The notes under the pieces were generated by a model, which had not been told where the DNA came from, did not search any database, and saw nothing but the letters and a program-made list of their open reading frames with translations. Below, in pieces: positions 1 through 9,734 of a stretch of DNA of 64,000 nt. Origin of the DNA: Flavobacterium sp. Root901 (lineage in GTDB: Bacteria > Bacteroidota > Bacteroidia > Flavobacteriales > Flavobacteriaceae). How positions within the stretch are numbered: the stretch's first letter is position 1; the number at the start of each line of letters is the position of its first letter. The stretch is from NCBI RefSeq assembly GCF_001429765.1, contig NZ_LMJB01000009.1, forward strand, positions 290,838-354,837, given 5' to 3'. A program made the translations under genes and the position numbers.

Positions 1-833
1 TTGCTTTTTCCTTTTCTATTAGATACATAATACAATAAAAACAATAAAAAAATAATCATTGCTACTCCTGATATAACACCTCCTCTTGAAAAAGTTGCTA
101 TTCCTCTGTAGCTCACAAATATTAATAAAGCTCCATTTAAAAACATTTCACTTTTTAATTTTGAAGATAAGACCAATTGTGAAAAGAAAATAAACATTCC
201 GAGCCCTAAAATTGTTGAAACCTGATTGGGTCCAAATCCCCCGGAGGTTTCGAAATTAGACTGTGTTCCTGTTACAACGTCTTTTACACTCGGATTGTAT
301 AAAAATAAATAGACTACAGTTGTAATTATCGGCAAGCCCATTATCGTTATAACTTTTTGTAAATCAGGAAACAATATTCGTCTTTTTAAGGTATAAATAG
401 ATGCAATTGCTAAACAGACAGGTCCTGACAAGTTAAACACTAAAGCTTTTCTAATATCTGTATTTAAATTTTCACTTGCATTTGTAACTAAAACACCTGG
501 AATTAACAACAACAAAAAGAATAAATAGATTGATGCATTTACTGAAAAGTTGCTGTAAATCATTCCTGTCAGCATAAAAAATATGACCAGTACCTTGACA
601 TATTCGTTATTAAAATTTCCTCCAGTCATTCTTAAGAAAACCTCAACACCCACTAAATATGCAGTGACGAAAAGAACCTCATTGTTTTTATTTTTATTCT
701 TTACAATTAATAAAAATCCTAAAACCGGTATAATAAGTCCGTAAATTTTTGATAAAAAAGGCACCGCAAAAATCGCTAAAGCAATTACAGCATGAATGAA
801 GACAAGGTAATTATATGATAATGTTTTTTTCAT
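1..833 (-). CDS. O-antigen ligase/polymerase-like membrane protein (3' end outside window)
   Basis: The reading frame opens at an ATG (831-833) and stays open to base 1, giving 277 residues with no stop, so the C-terminus lies outside the window. The product is very hydrophobic, with about nine predicted membrane segments. A TFSRGG motif near residue 250 resembles the conserved Arg-containing segment of Wzy_C / O-antigen ligase proteins. It is the last gene seen in the polysaccharide locus and follows the GT4 gene at 842-1912 with an 8-base gap. It could be a Wzy polymerase or a WaaL-type ligase; the large periplasmic loop that would help decide is cut off. A separate EpsG-type polymerase candidate lies at 36890-38020. 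Confidence 0.75.
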   Translation of the reverse strand, partial: MKKTLSYNYLVFIHAVIALAIFAVPFLSKIYGLIIPVLGFLLIVKNKNKNNEVLFVTAYLVGVEVFLRMTGGNFNNEYVKVLVIFFMLTGMIYSNFSVNASIYLFFLLLLIPGVLVTNASENLNTDIRKALVFNLSGPVCLAIASIYTLKRRILFPDLQKVITIMGLPIITTVVYLFLYNPSVKDVVTGTQSNFETSGGFGPNQVSTILGLGMFIFFSQLVLSSKLKSEMFLNGALLIFVSYRGIATFSRGGVISGVAMIIFLLFLLYYVSNRKGKS

Positions 834-841
834 GACTAAAT

Positions 842-1912
842 TTACTTTTTATACAAAAGCATCAATTTATTAATTACTTCTTCTTCTGAATAATTTTTAA
901 GAATTGACTGTTTTAAATTCTCAACAACTTCCTTCCTTAACAATTCATTTTCTATTATTTTTGATAACTGAGATTTTACTTCTAATTCATTTCTGGGATC
1001 AAACAATAATCCTGAGATATCATTTTTTATAATTTCTGAACAATATCCAGCATTGGTTGAAACAATAGCTAAACCTGCTAATCCATATTCCAGCAATGTT
1101 ACAGGAAAACCTTCTTCAGTTGAAGATAAAACTCCAATCGTTCCTTGAGATAAGATATAAGAAATATCATTTCTTTCTCCGTACAAATGTATATGATTTT
1201 CTAAAGAATTTGATTTGATAAATGTCTTTAAAGTTTCTGAATAAGTATCCAAATAATCTTTTCCTATTAAATGCAGACTCCAATCTGAATTCTTTAATCC
1301 TAATTCAAAATATGATTTTAAGATAAGCATATGATTTTTAGGATTTTTTAAATTTGCTAAAAAAACAATTCTTTTTCCATCTCTTCCCTTTAATTGAGTA
1401 ATTTGTTTCTGATTATTCTTTTGTGTTGTAAAATTAGGCACAAAACTAACCCTTTTACAAAGCATATTTTTTTCATTCCATTCCTTCAATTGATGACTGA
1501 CTACAAAAATTGAATGAAAAAATAGAGATAAAAAAATTAAGGTTTTATTTTTAAATCGGGATTCCCGTATCCTGCTTCCATAATGATCATGCCAAAATAT
1601 CTTAATTGCTGGCAAAGTCAATTTTACCAAAACTGCAATAAAAAAAGACGAGCTGTGCGCATGAATAATATCAATCTTATTACTTACTAAATATTTTCGA
1701 AGCTTGAATATGCTTTTAAAATCAACAGTCTTTTTTTTATCTAAAAACAAATAGGAAACATTACTATTTATCTGCGTAAGTAATTGACCTTCTTTTCTCG
1801 TAGCTATTAAACCTGAAAATTTTATTTTTTCAGACAAAGCATTTGAATAATTCACCGCCATTCTTTCAGCTCCTCCGGCTTCTAAAGAATCTATGATCTG
1901 TACAATTCTCAT
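842..1912 (-). CDS. Family 4 glycosyltransferase
   Basis: A 356-residue GT-B protein. The N-terminal domain begins with the usual beta-strand followed by GGAERM (about residues 13-18) and has an HAHSS segment near residue 85. The C-terminal nucleotide-sugar domain carries EEGFPVTLLEYG, the E-x7-E motif of retaining GT4 enzymes. Donor and acceptor cannot be told from sequence. The ATG overlaps the stop of the upstream GT4 gene by four bases (ATGA), which suggests translational coupling. It is expected to act on a lipid-linked glycan at the cytoplasmic face of the inner membrane. Confidence 0.85.
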   Translation of the reverse strand: MRIVQIIDSLEAGGAERMAVNYSNALSEKIKFSGLIATRKEGQLLTQINSNVSYLFLDKKKTVDFKSIFKLRKYLVSNKIDIIHAHSSSFFIAVLVKLTLPAIKIFWHDHYGSRIRESRFKNKTLIFLSLFFHSIFVVSHQLKEWNEKNMLCKRVSFVPNFTTQKNNQKQITQLKGRDGKRIVFLANLKNPKNHMLILKSYFELGLKNSDWSLHLIGKDYLDTYSETLKTFIKSNSLENHIHLYGERNDISYILSQGTIGVLSSTEEGFPVTLLEYGLAGLAIVSTNAGYCSEIIKNDISGLLFDPRNELEVKSQLSKIIENELLRKEVVENLKQSILKNYSEEEVINKLMLLYKK

Positions 1913-3027
1913 TTCGAAACCAATTTTTCAATTTCATTTTCAAAAACTTCTATAGTATAGTTTTGAGACCATTGAGCTGCTAATTCGGATAGATTTTTAT
2001 AAGTAATTTGATCTAAAAGCAAATTTTCAATTTGAATAACATCTTTTTTTAAATTCATTTCCAATATGATTCCTCTTTTTTGATCATTAAGCATATATGG
2101 TACACATGAAACATTTGTTGCCAAAGGAACACAGCCCCAAAACATTCCCTCTGCGATAGCTTTTGGCCATCCTTCACTTCGTGATGGTAAAATAACGAAA
2201 TGACTTTTTTTATAAGCTTTTTTTAATACATCCTTATTTTGATTCCCTTGCAAAAAAACACAGTCCTGAAGTTCATTTTTCTGAATATATTTTTCCAGAT
2301 TAACTCTTTCAGGCCCTTCTCCAAATAAGTTAAGCATAACTTTATACCCTTTTTTAGCTAAGATATCAACTAATTTTAAAGCATACATAGGATTTTTACC
2401 TGCAGTTAAACTTCCAACAAAAACAAACTCAATTCCCAGATTTAAGTTGTTTTTTTCAATTGCTTCTTTTTCATAAACTGAATATGTAGCTGTAAAAAAA
2501 GGTTTCACATTTTTAGACTGATTTTCCCATTCTCCATAAACCAAAACCTGCATATTCTGGGTTAAGAATGTATTATTTAAAATACGTTTTTGCAGTTTAT
2601 ATGTCCACGGCTGTTTGCTTTTTGGATCCCAATTTCCGGCATATTTTGCAGTTTTTATTTTATTTGGAAAGCAAATCTGAACAAAACAGCCAATTAAACC
2701 CATGTTTCCGGGACAGCGTAAGTGAATATGATCTGCATTTTTCATGGCTTTAAAAGTCTTCCAAATTATCAAAGGCAAGTTGAATGCGCTTTTTAAAATA
2801 CGCATTGGTGTATTAAATGCTAAAGCGGGTATTTTGTGAAAACTTATTTTAGAATGCTCGTAAGCCAAATCAATATTACTTGACTGTCCTTTACTAAAAG
2901 GAGCCACAATAGTAACCTCATCAACATATTTAAACCAGATATTCATTTCTCTAACATATGGACCATAGGCCAATAAGTTAGATTGCCCTTGATAGTGTTC
3001 AACGTGAGTGATAATGGTAAAGTTCAT
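1909..3027 (-). CDS. Family 4 glycosyltransferase
   Basis: A 372-residue GT-B fold protein. The C-terminal half contains FVGSLTAGKNP (start of the nucleotide-sugar domain) and SRSEGWPKAIAEGMFWG, which carries the E-x7-E signature of GT4 enzymes. The N-terminal domain is less typical: it lacks the glycine-rich GGAE loop and starts with an ITHVEHYQG segment. It is separated from the next upstream gene by 58 bases and overlaps the downstream GT4 by four bases. Specificity is unknown. Confidence 0.8.
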   Translation of the reverse strand: MNFTIITHVEHYQGQSNLLAYGPYVREMNIWFKYVDEVTIVAPFSKGQSSNIDLAYEHSKISFHKIPALAFNTPMRILKSAFNLPLIIWKTFKAMKNADHIHLRCPGNMGLIGCFVQICFPNKIKTAKYAGNWDPKSKQPWTYKLQKRILNNTFLTQNMQVLVYGEWENQSKNVKPFFTATYSVYEKEAIEKNNLNLGIEFVFVGSLTAGKNPMYALKLVDILAKKGYKVMLNLFGEGPERVNLEKYIQKNELQDCVFLQGNQNKDVLKKAYKKSHFVILPSRSEGWPKAIAEGMFWGCVPLATNVSCVPYMLNDQKRGIILEMNLKKDVIQIENLLLDQITYKNLSELAAQWSQNYTIEVFENEIEKLVSK

Positions 3028-3085
3028 TAATTTGGGAGTAAGTTCTTTTTAAATTAGTCTTTCGGCTTTAAATTACGTTTGGATT

Positions 3086-4186
3086 TTAATTTTCGATTAT
3101 TTTTTTGATTTTAGCACAATAACTATCTGTTCCAAATTTTTGCAAATATGTTTTTCTGGCCTCTGTTCCCATAAAATCACAATTTTTGTGATTATTTTCT
3201 ACTTTTTCAAACAACGAAATCATTTCTTCTAAAGTTGGATTAAACTTAAAACATTCAACCTCATCTGTTAGTTCTCTGGTCAATCCTGTTCCGTTTGAAA
3301 TTAATAATGGGGTTTGATTCATCATTGATTCTAAACCAACTGTTGGCAGGTTATCAAATTTTGATGGTATAATGGTATAATGGCTTTTATTTAAATATTG
3401 ATCAATTTCATTGTAAGGTAATGCTCCATGAAAATTAATATGATTATGAGAATTACTTAATTCTAATATCTGATCATGTTGACTTCCGTTTCCAGCAATA
3501 TTTAAAAGAATTTTCGATGTTGGAAACTTGTTTTTATAGGCTAAAAAAGCATCGATTAATTCAACAACTCCTTTTGAAGGTTCTAAACGGCCTAAATAAG
3601 AAATTACAATGAAATCTAAATCTACAGTAATTTTCTCAGTAAATCTATCTTTCATTGGGTTAAGAACTTTTATGCTATTCTGACAATGGAAATATTTTTC
3701 TAAATCTTCTTTAGCTAAATCTGAAGGGCAGATAACTAAATCTGTAAACCAGCGATAAAGCAATTGTTTTCTATACTTTTTAAAATTTCTTTTAAATGAA
3801 GAACTCGAAACATCTTCCTTAATCTGGCTTGATAATGTATGATAGTACGGAAATGTCTTAACCTTTCCAAGAGAAAGGATTTTTGAAACTACGATTGTGA
3901 TATTAACATTTACAAAATGGCTTATTACAATACTTGGTTTGTATTTTAGATAAATTTTGGCAAACCAAAATGCATCAGAAATCTTTACAGGTCTTTTATC
4001 TGTTGGCCATGAATAAACTAACAGTTCTCCGTTTTCAGTATTTTCTTTGAAAGGGTTATTAAAAAAAGGCCGATGAGAAATAAATACAACTCTATTTCCA
4101 TGATTGGCCAAATTCTGAGCCAGATAATAGCTCATATAAGCAAATGAGCCGGCTGTATAATTATGTGCAATTAAAATTGTCTTCAT
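3086..4186 (-). CDS. Family 4 glycosyltransferase
   Basis: A 366-residue GT-B protein that starts directly with the first Rossmann strand (MKTILIAHNY). The donor domain has YLGRLEPSKGVVELIDAF and, further on, DNLPTVGLESMM, which matches the E-x7-E region loosely: the first acidic residue is an Asp. It lies nine bases after the GT4 gene at 4196-5341 in the same transcription unit. No membrane segments are seen. Sugar specificity cannot be inferred. Confidence 0.82.
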   Translation of the reverse strand: MKTILIAHNYTAGSFAYMSYYLAQNLANHGNRVVFISHRPFFNNPFKENTENGELLVYSWPTDKRPVKISDAFWFAKIYLKYKPSIVISHFVNVNITIVVSKILSLGKVKTFPYYHTLSSQIKEDVSSSSFKRNFKKYRKQLLYRWFTDLVICPSDLAKEDLEKYFHCQNSIKVLNPMKDRFTEKITVDLDFIVISYLGRLEPSKGVVELIDAFLAYKNKFPTSKILLNIAGNGSQHDQILELSNSHNHINFHGALPYNEIDQYLNKSHYTIIPSKFDNLPTVGLESMMNQTPLLISNGTGLTRELTDEVECFKFNPTLEEMISLFEKVENNHKNCDFMGTEARKTYLQKFGTDSYCAKIKKIIEN

Positions 4187-4195
4187 CCTTTTACA

Positions 4196-5341
4196 TCAAA
4201 AAATTACATTTTTATAAAAATCAATATTTTGACGAAGAATATTTTCAAGTCCGTATTTTGTAATTACGTACTTTCTGGCTTTTTTTCCCATTTCTTTTGC
4301 TTGTTCTTTGTTGGATAAAAACCAAATAATTTTTTCAGCAATATCTACTGGATTATATGGATCACATAATAAACCTGTTTTATAGTTTTCAATTGTTTCA
4401 GGCCCCGGCCCCAGTTTTGTAAAAACAACTGCTTTTTCCATCGCCATTGCTTCAGGTGCTACCAACCCTTGAGTTTCCATATGAGAGGGAAATACACATA
4501 ATGAAGCTTCAGAATAAACCTGGGGAATATCAGAATAAGGCACAGCTCCGTGAAAATTAATATCCTGAGATGCATTTCCCAGTTTTATCAATTCTTTATC
4601 TTTTAACATCTTCATATAAGAAGTACCATTGGGAAAAAACCAATCCCTTCCATAGACTTCTAAAGTAACGTTTGGAAATTCTTTTTTAACTAACGGAAAA
4701 GCCTGAATTAATTGACGAATCCCTTTTTTTTCACAAACCGTTCCGGCAAAAACAATTTTATTATCAGAATCGTTTGTAATTATTGGTTTAAAAAAATCTG
4801 TATCAATAGGATTACTTATATAAGCTATTGGTTTATTGTGATAACTTAGATATTTTTCAGTATGCTGTTTTACATATTCAGAAACTGCAATAAAAGCATC
4901 AGCTTTTTTAAAAGATCTTTTTTCCTGAAATCCTTTCCATTTATTGATTTTCCTGTTTTCGCTTTCAGCAAAAAAATGGTGACCTCCATGTAAACGGATA
5001 ATGTACTTGATGTTTTTTATTTTAGATAAGAAGGCGAGACCAAGCTCAGAAGATTCAATAATCTGTATTGGACTATTTTTATGAATCTCTCTGATTTTTT
5101 TATCAACTGTCTTCGAATTAAAATACCAAGAAAGTCCTTTTACTTTGCTTTTTTTTAATCTGTAAACCTTTATTCCTTCGACAATTTCAGATTCATTAGT
5201 TGGAGAATAATTAATTCCGATGACTGATATTTGAAAACCTTTTTTAACCAGTGAAACTGCCAATGTCTTAACAAAGCTGCCAATTCCTCCATGTGGAAAA
5301 CCTTCTTTTGGAAATTCATTGGTTATGAAACAAATGTGCAT
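4196..5341 (-). CDS. Family 4 glycosyltransferase
   Basis: A 381-residue classical GT4. The N-terminus has ITNEFP followed by the glycine-rich HGGIGSFV loop (about residues 17-24), with RLHGGHHF near residue 118. The C-terminal domain has AGTVCEKKGIRQLI and METQGLVAPEAMAMEKAVV, which holds the E-x7-E signature. The ATG at 5341 sits directly next to the stop of the acetyltransferase gene at 5342, so the two are almost certainly co-translated. The acceptor is unknown. Confidence 0.87.
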   Translation of the reverse strand: MHICFITNEFPKEGFPHGGIGSFVKTLAVSLVKKGFQISVIGINYSPTNESEIVEGIKVYRLKKSKVKGLSWYFNSKTVDKKIREIHKNSPIQIIESSELGLAFLSKIKNIKYIIRLHGGHHFFAESENRKINKWKGFQEKRSFKKADAFIAVSEYVKQHTEKYLSYHNKPIAYISNPIDTDFFKPIITNDSDNKIVFAGTVCEKKGIRQLIQAFPLVKKEFPNVTLEVYGRDWFFPNGTSYMKMLKDKELIKLGNASQDINFHGAVPYSDIPQVYSEASLCVFPSHMETQGLVAPEAMAMEKAVVFTKLGPGPETIENYKTGLLCDPYNPVDIAEKIIWFLSNKEQAKEMGKKARKYVITKYGLENILRQNIDFYKNVIF

Positions 5342-5992
5342 TTATATATGTTTTTTAATAAAACTATCTATTGACAAATAGAAATCATTTATGTTTTCTT
5401 TGATTTTTTCATCAGACCAATCCCACCAGCTAATTTTATTCAAAGCATCTATAGTTTCCTGATTATGTTTGAATTTGATAACTTTTGCCGGAATCCCTCC
5501 TGCAATTGCATAATCTGGAATATCATCAGATACAACTGCACCAGCCAAAATAGAAACTCCGTTTCCAATTTTAACATTGGGCAAAATTGTAGCATTCATT
5601 CCAATCCAAACATCATTTCCTACTATTATATCAGATTTATTTGGTTTCAATTTTTTATTTAAATCGGCAGCTTTATAAGTCATACTATTAATTATTATTT
5701 CATCATTTTTTTCTAAAATTTCATGAAATAAAGGAAATGATGTAATTTCACTCTCAGTATGAAAGCCTGAATCACAAATGAAGTTTACATCATTTGCAAT
5801 GGAACAATATTTACCTATTTTGAGACTTGAATCATTATACCATTTCCATACAAAAGCACCGTTATCATATGTTTTATCTCCAATAACTGCCCATTTTGCA
5901 TCTTTTAAATAAACACTATTTCTGCCCTTTAAATAATTGTAGAAATTAATTCCTAAAATACTCCAAAGCAATTTTCTTATATAAAGAATCAT
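5342..5992 (-). CDS. CatB-like hexapeptide O-acetyltransferase
   Basis: A 216-residue left-handed beta-helix protein of the xenobiotic acyltransferase (CatB/Vat) type. It has an N-terminal extension, a SIANDVNFICDSG coil, the loop with FHTES (about residues 77-81) that carries the candidate catalytic His, and a C-terminal GNDVWIGMNATIL ... AGAVVSDDIPDYAIAGG ... PAKVI ending typical of the family. In a polysaccharide locus it most likely transfers acetyl from acetyl-CoA to a sugar hydroxyl. It overlaps the upstream gene at 5989 by four bases. Confidence 0.85.
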   Translation of the reverse strand: MILYIRKLLWSILGINFYNYLKGRNSVYLKDAKWAVIGDKTYDNGAFVWKWYNDSSLKIGKYCSIANDVNFICDSGFHTESEITSFPLFHEILEKNDEIIINSMTYKAADLNKKLKPNKSDIIVGNDVWIGMNATILPNVKIGNGVSILAGAVVSDDIPDYAIAGGIPAKVIKFKHNQETIDALNKISWWDWSDEKIKENINDFYLSIDSFIKKHI

Positions 5993-7383
5993 ACGTTTCT
6001 ATTTTTTATAAGATTAGAAATATTAATTGAAGCGCTATTATTCTTTTCTTCAACTACAATATTATACCACTCCTTTAAATTGCTTATAGAATTCCACTCT
6101 TTTTTGTAAATAATTTTATCTATAATTTCCTCTTTATTATTGAGCCAAATTACGGCATCATCATTTGGCATACTTTTAAAATGCTGAAATTGATAGATCG
6201 TTTTTACTGACCAGCGTTTATCATTTTGATTTTGCTGATCATAGTTAATGAAAACACATGGCTTATTAAACTTTCCAAAATCAAAAGCCATTGTTGAACC
6301 AACATTTACAACTATATCAGAATAGAATGCAGTACTCACTAATAACTTTACATCTTTAAAAGTTGGATAAACGGTGTTCCATTCTTTTGATTTACTAAAA
6401 TACCATACGGGCGGAGCTTCTTTAATTAAATCTTTATATTGTTTTACAACTTTATCAAATCTTCCCGAAAAATCGACCGGACATCTTCGCAGTAAAATTT
6501 GATATTCGTTCTGTAGATTCGCTTTGATAATTTCTTCGGCTATATCTTTCAAATAATCCGGATCATCCGGAGAAGTTTTGATATCGTCACCAGAAAAACA
6601 TATAATTTTTTTATTCAAATCCAGATCATATTCCCTATAAAAAGATTTCTTATCAATTAAATTTTTCGGATCATCATAAAATTCAAATTGTGGAGTTCCA
6701 GTAACATGAATATCATCTGATAAAATTTCGGGATAATATTGCTTCAATTCATTTTTCATATAACCGGACCATACCAAATAGTTATCTGCACGGAGTGCCA
6801 ATCGGGCTTTTGGTAAATTATCCCAGGAGTAAATCACAGTGCTTGTTTTAATTCCCAAATCACTTGCTGCGGCAAAAACCGGAGCTGCATTCAAAGCTCT
6901 TTGGTGTGAACAAAAAACATGATCAATTTGCTGCTGTTTCAGAATAGTTTTTACTTCATCGTAAAACGAATTTTGACGAATTGCTTTCTGATACATTCTT
7001 TCAAGTTTTAAAATACTTGAATAGTCTTTAAAAAAGGCCGATAACAATTCTATCGTTTTATAGAATATCTTTTTTGAAAATCCTTTCTGTTTCCAGTTCC
7101 AGTTAGTTAATAAAGTTGGATTATTAACTTTAGAATTATTGTAATGCAATCTTGAAAGACAAATTAATTCTCTCAAAAACTTTTCCTTAACAGACTCTTT
7201 ATAAGATGGAATTGAGATTTCTTCATTAATTGCAGTATTTTCTTTGATTGCTTCTATAGTTTCGCGGTCGAAATTATGAAACAGAATTATGTCTTTATTT
7301 AAATTATTAAAAACATTAGAATAAAGATAATTTCTTATTCCAACACCATCAGGAAAAAGCAGTACTATTTTATTTTTATCCAT
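5989..7383 (-). CDS. Orphan GT-B-like protein, candidate glycosyl- or glycerophosphotransferase
   Basis: A 464-residue soluble protein that I cannot place in a named family. It begins with a strand plus glycine turn (LLFPDGVGIRNY), has a helical middle, then HVFCSHQRA, TSTVIYSWDNLPKA, YLVWSGYMK and VTGTPQFEFY, and later VVNVGSTMAFDFGKF. This layout recalls the two Rossmann-like domains of CDP-glycerol:glycerophosphotransferase or capsule-type GT-B enzymes, with the late VGSTMAFDF turn near the donor site. The ATG overlaps nothing upstream (7-base gap to 7391) and its stop overlaps the acetyltransferase. Context supports transfer of a sugar or phosphate group to the glycan; function is inferred only. 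Confidence 0.55.
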   Translation of the reverse strand: MDKNKIVLLFPDGVGIRNYLYSNVFNNLNKDIILFHNFDRETIEAIKENTAINEEISIPSYKESVKEKFLRELICLSRLHYNNSKVNNPTLLTNWNWKQKGFSKKIFYKTIELLSAFFKDYSSILKLERMYQKAIRQNSFYDEVKTILKQQQIDHVFCSHQRALNAAPVFAAASDLGIKTSTVIYSWDNLPKARLALRADNYLVWSGYMKNELKQYYPEILSDDIHVTGTPQFEFYDDPKNLIDKKSFYREYDLDLNKKIICFSGDDIKTSPDDPDYLKDIAEEIIKANLQNEYQILLRRCPVDFSGRFDKVVKQYKDLIKEAPPVWYFSKSKEWNTVYPTFKDVKLLVSTAFYSDIVVNVGSTMAFDFGKFNKPCVFINYDQQNQNDKRWSVKTIYQFQHFKSMPNDDAVIWLNNKEEIIDKIIYKKEWNSISNLKEWYNIVVEEKNNSASINISNLIKNRNV

Positions 7384-7390
7384 TGAAAAA

Positions 7391-8272
7391 CTATTCTAAA
7401 AAAAAATCTTTTAAAATTTTTGCCGTAAATATTTTTGCTCCTTTATCATTCATGTGTCCGCAAGAAGAAAAATATTTATTTTCAATTACAACATTTTCAT
7501 AATTATGAATTTCCGGATATGCTTTTTTTACTTTATCAAAATAATTCAATCCTTTTGTGTTTTCACACATTGGTGTCATTAATGCGATAAAATTAATGTT
7601 ATTGGCTTTACAAAGATTTTTAATTTCTTCGTAATATTTATTGTGCTTTAATGGATTTAAATTCACAATATTATTTTTCATATTAGCATTTTTGTGCTTT
7701 CCTAATGGATAATATCCTAAGTTATCTAATGTATTCGTTTTTTCCTTTTTTAGAACCTTAACTACTTCTCTAAATCCTATTTTTCCATCATATTTAATAT
7801 ATCTGTAAAATGGGATATAATAAAGCTCATTAAAATCTGTTTCATTTAAAAAATGATTTTTAATAACCTCTGAGTTATGGATATATGGCAGAAATTTAGC
7901 AGAAATTCCCTCCGCCTGATGTTCATTTGAAAGATTTAAATCGGCTTCTAGAATAATATTTTTGATTTGGTATTTTCGTTCGATCATTAATTTCAACATC
8001 AAAGAAGCTTCAAATAAATGTCCGCCGCTCATTCCGTAATTGAATGCTTTTAATCCTTTGTCTTCAAACATTTTTGCCACAAAATGATTATTTGCTCTTG
8101 AAGATCCTAAAAAAACAACATCGTATTTCTGGGCTTGTGAATTAAAAACTTTTTCGATTTTCCCTCTGTCATTGGAATGCATGAAAATATAGGTATACAA
8201 CCCATCTAATAGAAATGCTATTAAGATTGTTATGACACTAATTTTAGCGATATAAATTAAAAACTTCTTCAT
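7391..8272 (-). CDS. SGNH/DltD-like accessory protein of an MBOAT O-acyltransferase
   Basis: A 293-residue protein with one N-terminal membrane anchor (about residues 5-30) and an otherwise extracytoplasmic domain. VVFLGSSRANNHF (about residues 52-64) resembles the first block of SGNH-type partners of MBOAT enzymes, with Ser58 at the GDS serine position. GHMNDKGAKIF near the end supplies the His block (His273). The Asp normally three residues before this His is a Ser here. The ATG shares one base with the stop of the MBOAT gene (TAATG), so the pair is coupled. By analogy with AlgI/AlgX and DltB/DltD it would complete acyl transfer to the glycan in the periplasm. Confidence 0.7.
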   Translation of the reverse strand: MKKFLIYIAKISVITILIAFLLDGLYTYIFMHSNDRGKIEKVFNSQAQKYDVVFLGSSRANNHFVAKMFEDKGLKAFNYGMSGGHLFEASLMLKLMIERKYQIKNIILEADLNLSNEHQAEGISAKFLPYIHNSEVIKNHFLNETDFNELYYIPFYRYIKYDGKIGFREVVKVLKKEKTNTLDNLGYYPLGKHKNANMKNNIVNLNPLKHNKYYEEIKNLCKANNINFIALMTPMCENTKGLNYFDKVKKAYPEIHNYENVVIENKYFSSCGHMNDKGAKIFTAKILKDFFLE

Positions 8273-9705
8273 TAAAACTGAAAATATATAAATTCTTTAT
8301 AATCTGAAAAAGTTCCAAATGCCATAATCGCTAAAATTGCCAAGGCTACTTTTAATGTACTCCATTTTCCAGAAAGTGGTTCTACTTTACTGCGGTTATT
8401 CCACTCGATTAACACAAATAACGCAATCATTAGTAAAAGTTCATAGCTGTAACGTTCATTATCTAAATACTGAAAACTAAAATCTCTGCTGGTAATAATT
8501 CTTTTTAAATACAAAACTGCGTCTGTAATTGTTTTGGCTCTAAAAAATACCCACGCAATGCACGTTAACGCAAATGTGTAAAGTATACTGAAGAATACTT
8601 TTACAGAATCAAAATCAAATTTCAACTGAATGGTGTCCATGTTATTTCGATTACTGTTAGAAAGAAGTAATGGCAGGAAATAAACTGCATTTATGAATCC
8701 CCAGGCTAAGTATGTCCAATTTGCACCGTGCCAAAAGCCACTAACAACAAAAATGATGAATGTATTTCTAATTTTCATCCATAATCCGCCCTTACTTCCT
8801 CCTAACGGAATATATAGATAATCACGAAACCAGGAAGAAAGCGAAATATGCCAGCGTCGCCAAAACTCGGCTATATCTCTTGAAAAATATGGATAATTGA
8901 AGTTTCGTAATAAATCTAAACCAAATAATTTTGATACACCCAGTGCAATATCTGAATATCCGGAAAAATCACCATAAATCTGAAAAGCAAAGTATATAGC
9001 TCCCAAAATTAATGAGAAGGAATTCATGGAAGTGTAATTATCAAAAACAGCGTTGGCGTAAGGGGCACAAGTATCGGCAATAATTACCTTTTTTACTAAA
9101 CCCCAAATAATTTGATAAACTCCTTGTTTTGCATTTTCTAAATCAAATTCACGTTTAACTTTTATCTCTGGAAGTAAATGTGTCGCTCTTTCGATTGGTC
9201 CTGCTACTAAGAGCGGAAAATAACTCACAAACAGAGAATAATCTACAAAGTTATATTCGGCTTTTATTCTTTTAAAATAAATATCTATTACATAAGAAAG
9301 ACCGTGGAAGGTGTAAAATGAAATTCCAACCGGTAAAATTACATTTAGTAAAAGTGGACTTGCTTTTATACCGGCTGAATTTAATAATTCTGAAAATGAA
9401 GAGGCAAAGAAATTATAATATTTAAAGACTCCTAAAAATCCCAGATTGACCAAAATACTCAACCAAAACCAAAATTTTCGGCTTTTCTCAGATTTACCTT
9501 TTTCAATTTGAATTCCCGTGTAATAATCCAGAAAAGTTGAGAAAACCAATAAAAACAGAAATCTCCAATCCCAACAAGAATAAAAATAATAACTGGCAAT
9601 AATCAGTAAAGCATTTTGGGTGCTTTTGTTTTTATTAAAAACAAACCAATACAGCAAAAAAACGATTGGTAAAAAGATAGCAAATGCTATGGAGTTAAAA
9701 AACAT
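8272..9705 (-). CDS. MBOAT family O-acyltransferase (AlgI-like)
   Basis: A 477-residue polytopic membrane protein with the MBOAT signature blocks: GDFSGYSDIALG (about 245-256), WRRWHISLSSWFRDYLY (about 282-298, His286) and SGFWHGANW (about 322-330) with the presumed catalytic His326. Length and motif spacing fit AlgI of alginate acetylation. It is expected to move an acetyl group across the inner membrane for O-acetylation of the polysaccharide, together with the SGNH-like partner encoded just downstream. It starts 29 bases after the neuC stop, so it may be made with the sialic acid genes; whether sialic acid is its target is inference. Confidence 0.92.
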   Translation of the reverse strand: MFFNSIAFAIFLPIVFLLYWFVFNKNKSTQNALLIIASYYFYSCWDWRFLFLLVFSTFLDYYTGIQIEKGKSEKSRKFWFWLSILVNLGFLGVFKYYNFFASSFSELLNSAGIKASPLLLNVILPVGISFYTFHGLSYVIDIYFKRIKAEYNFVDYSLFVSYFPLLVAGPIERATHLLPEIKVKREFDLENAKQGVYQIIWGLVKKVIIADTCAPYANAVFDNYTSMNSFSLILGAIYFAFQIYGDFSGYSDIALGVSKLFGLDLLRNFNYPYFSRDIAEFWRRWHISLSSWFRDYLYIPLGGSKGGLWMKIRNTFIIFVVSGFWHGANWTYLAWGFINAVYFLPLLLSNSNRNNMDTIQLKFDFDSVKVFFSILYTFALTCIAWVFFRAKTITDAVLYLKRIITSRDFSFQYLDNERYSYELLLMIALFVLIEWNNRSKVEPLSGKWSTLKVALAILAIMAFGTFSDYKEFIYFQF

Positions 9706-9734
9706 ATGAGTTTACAATGGTATTAAAAAGGATA

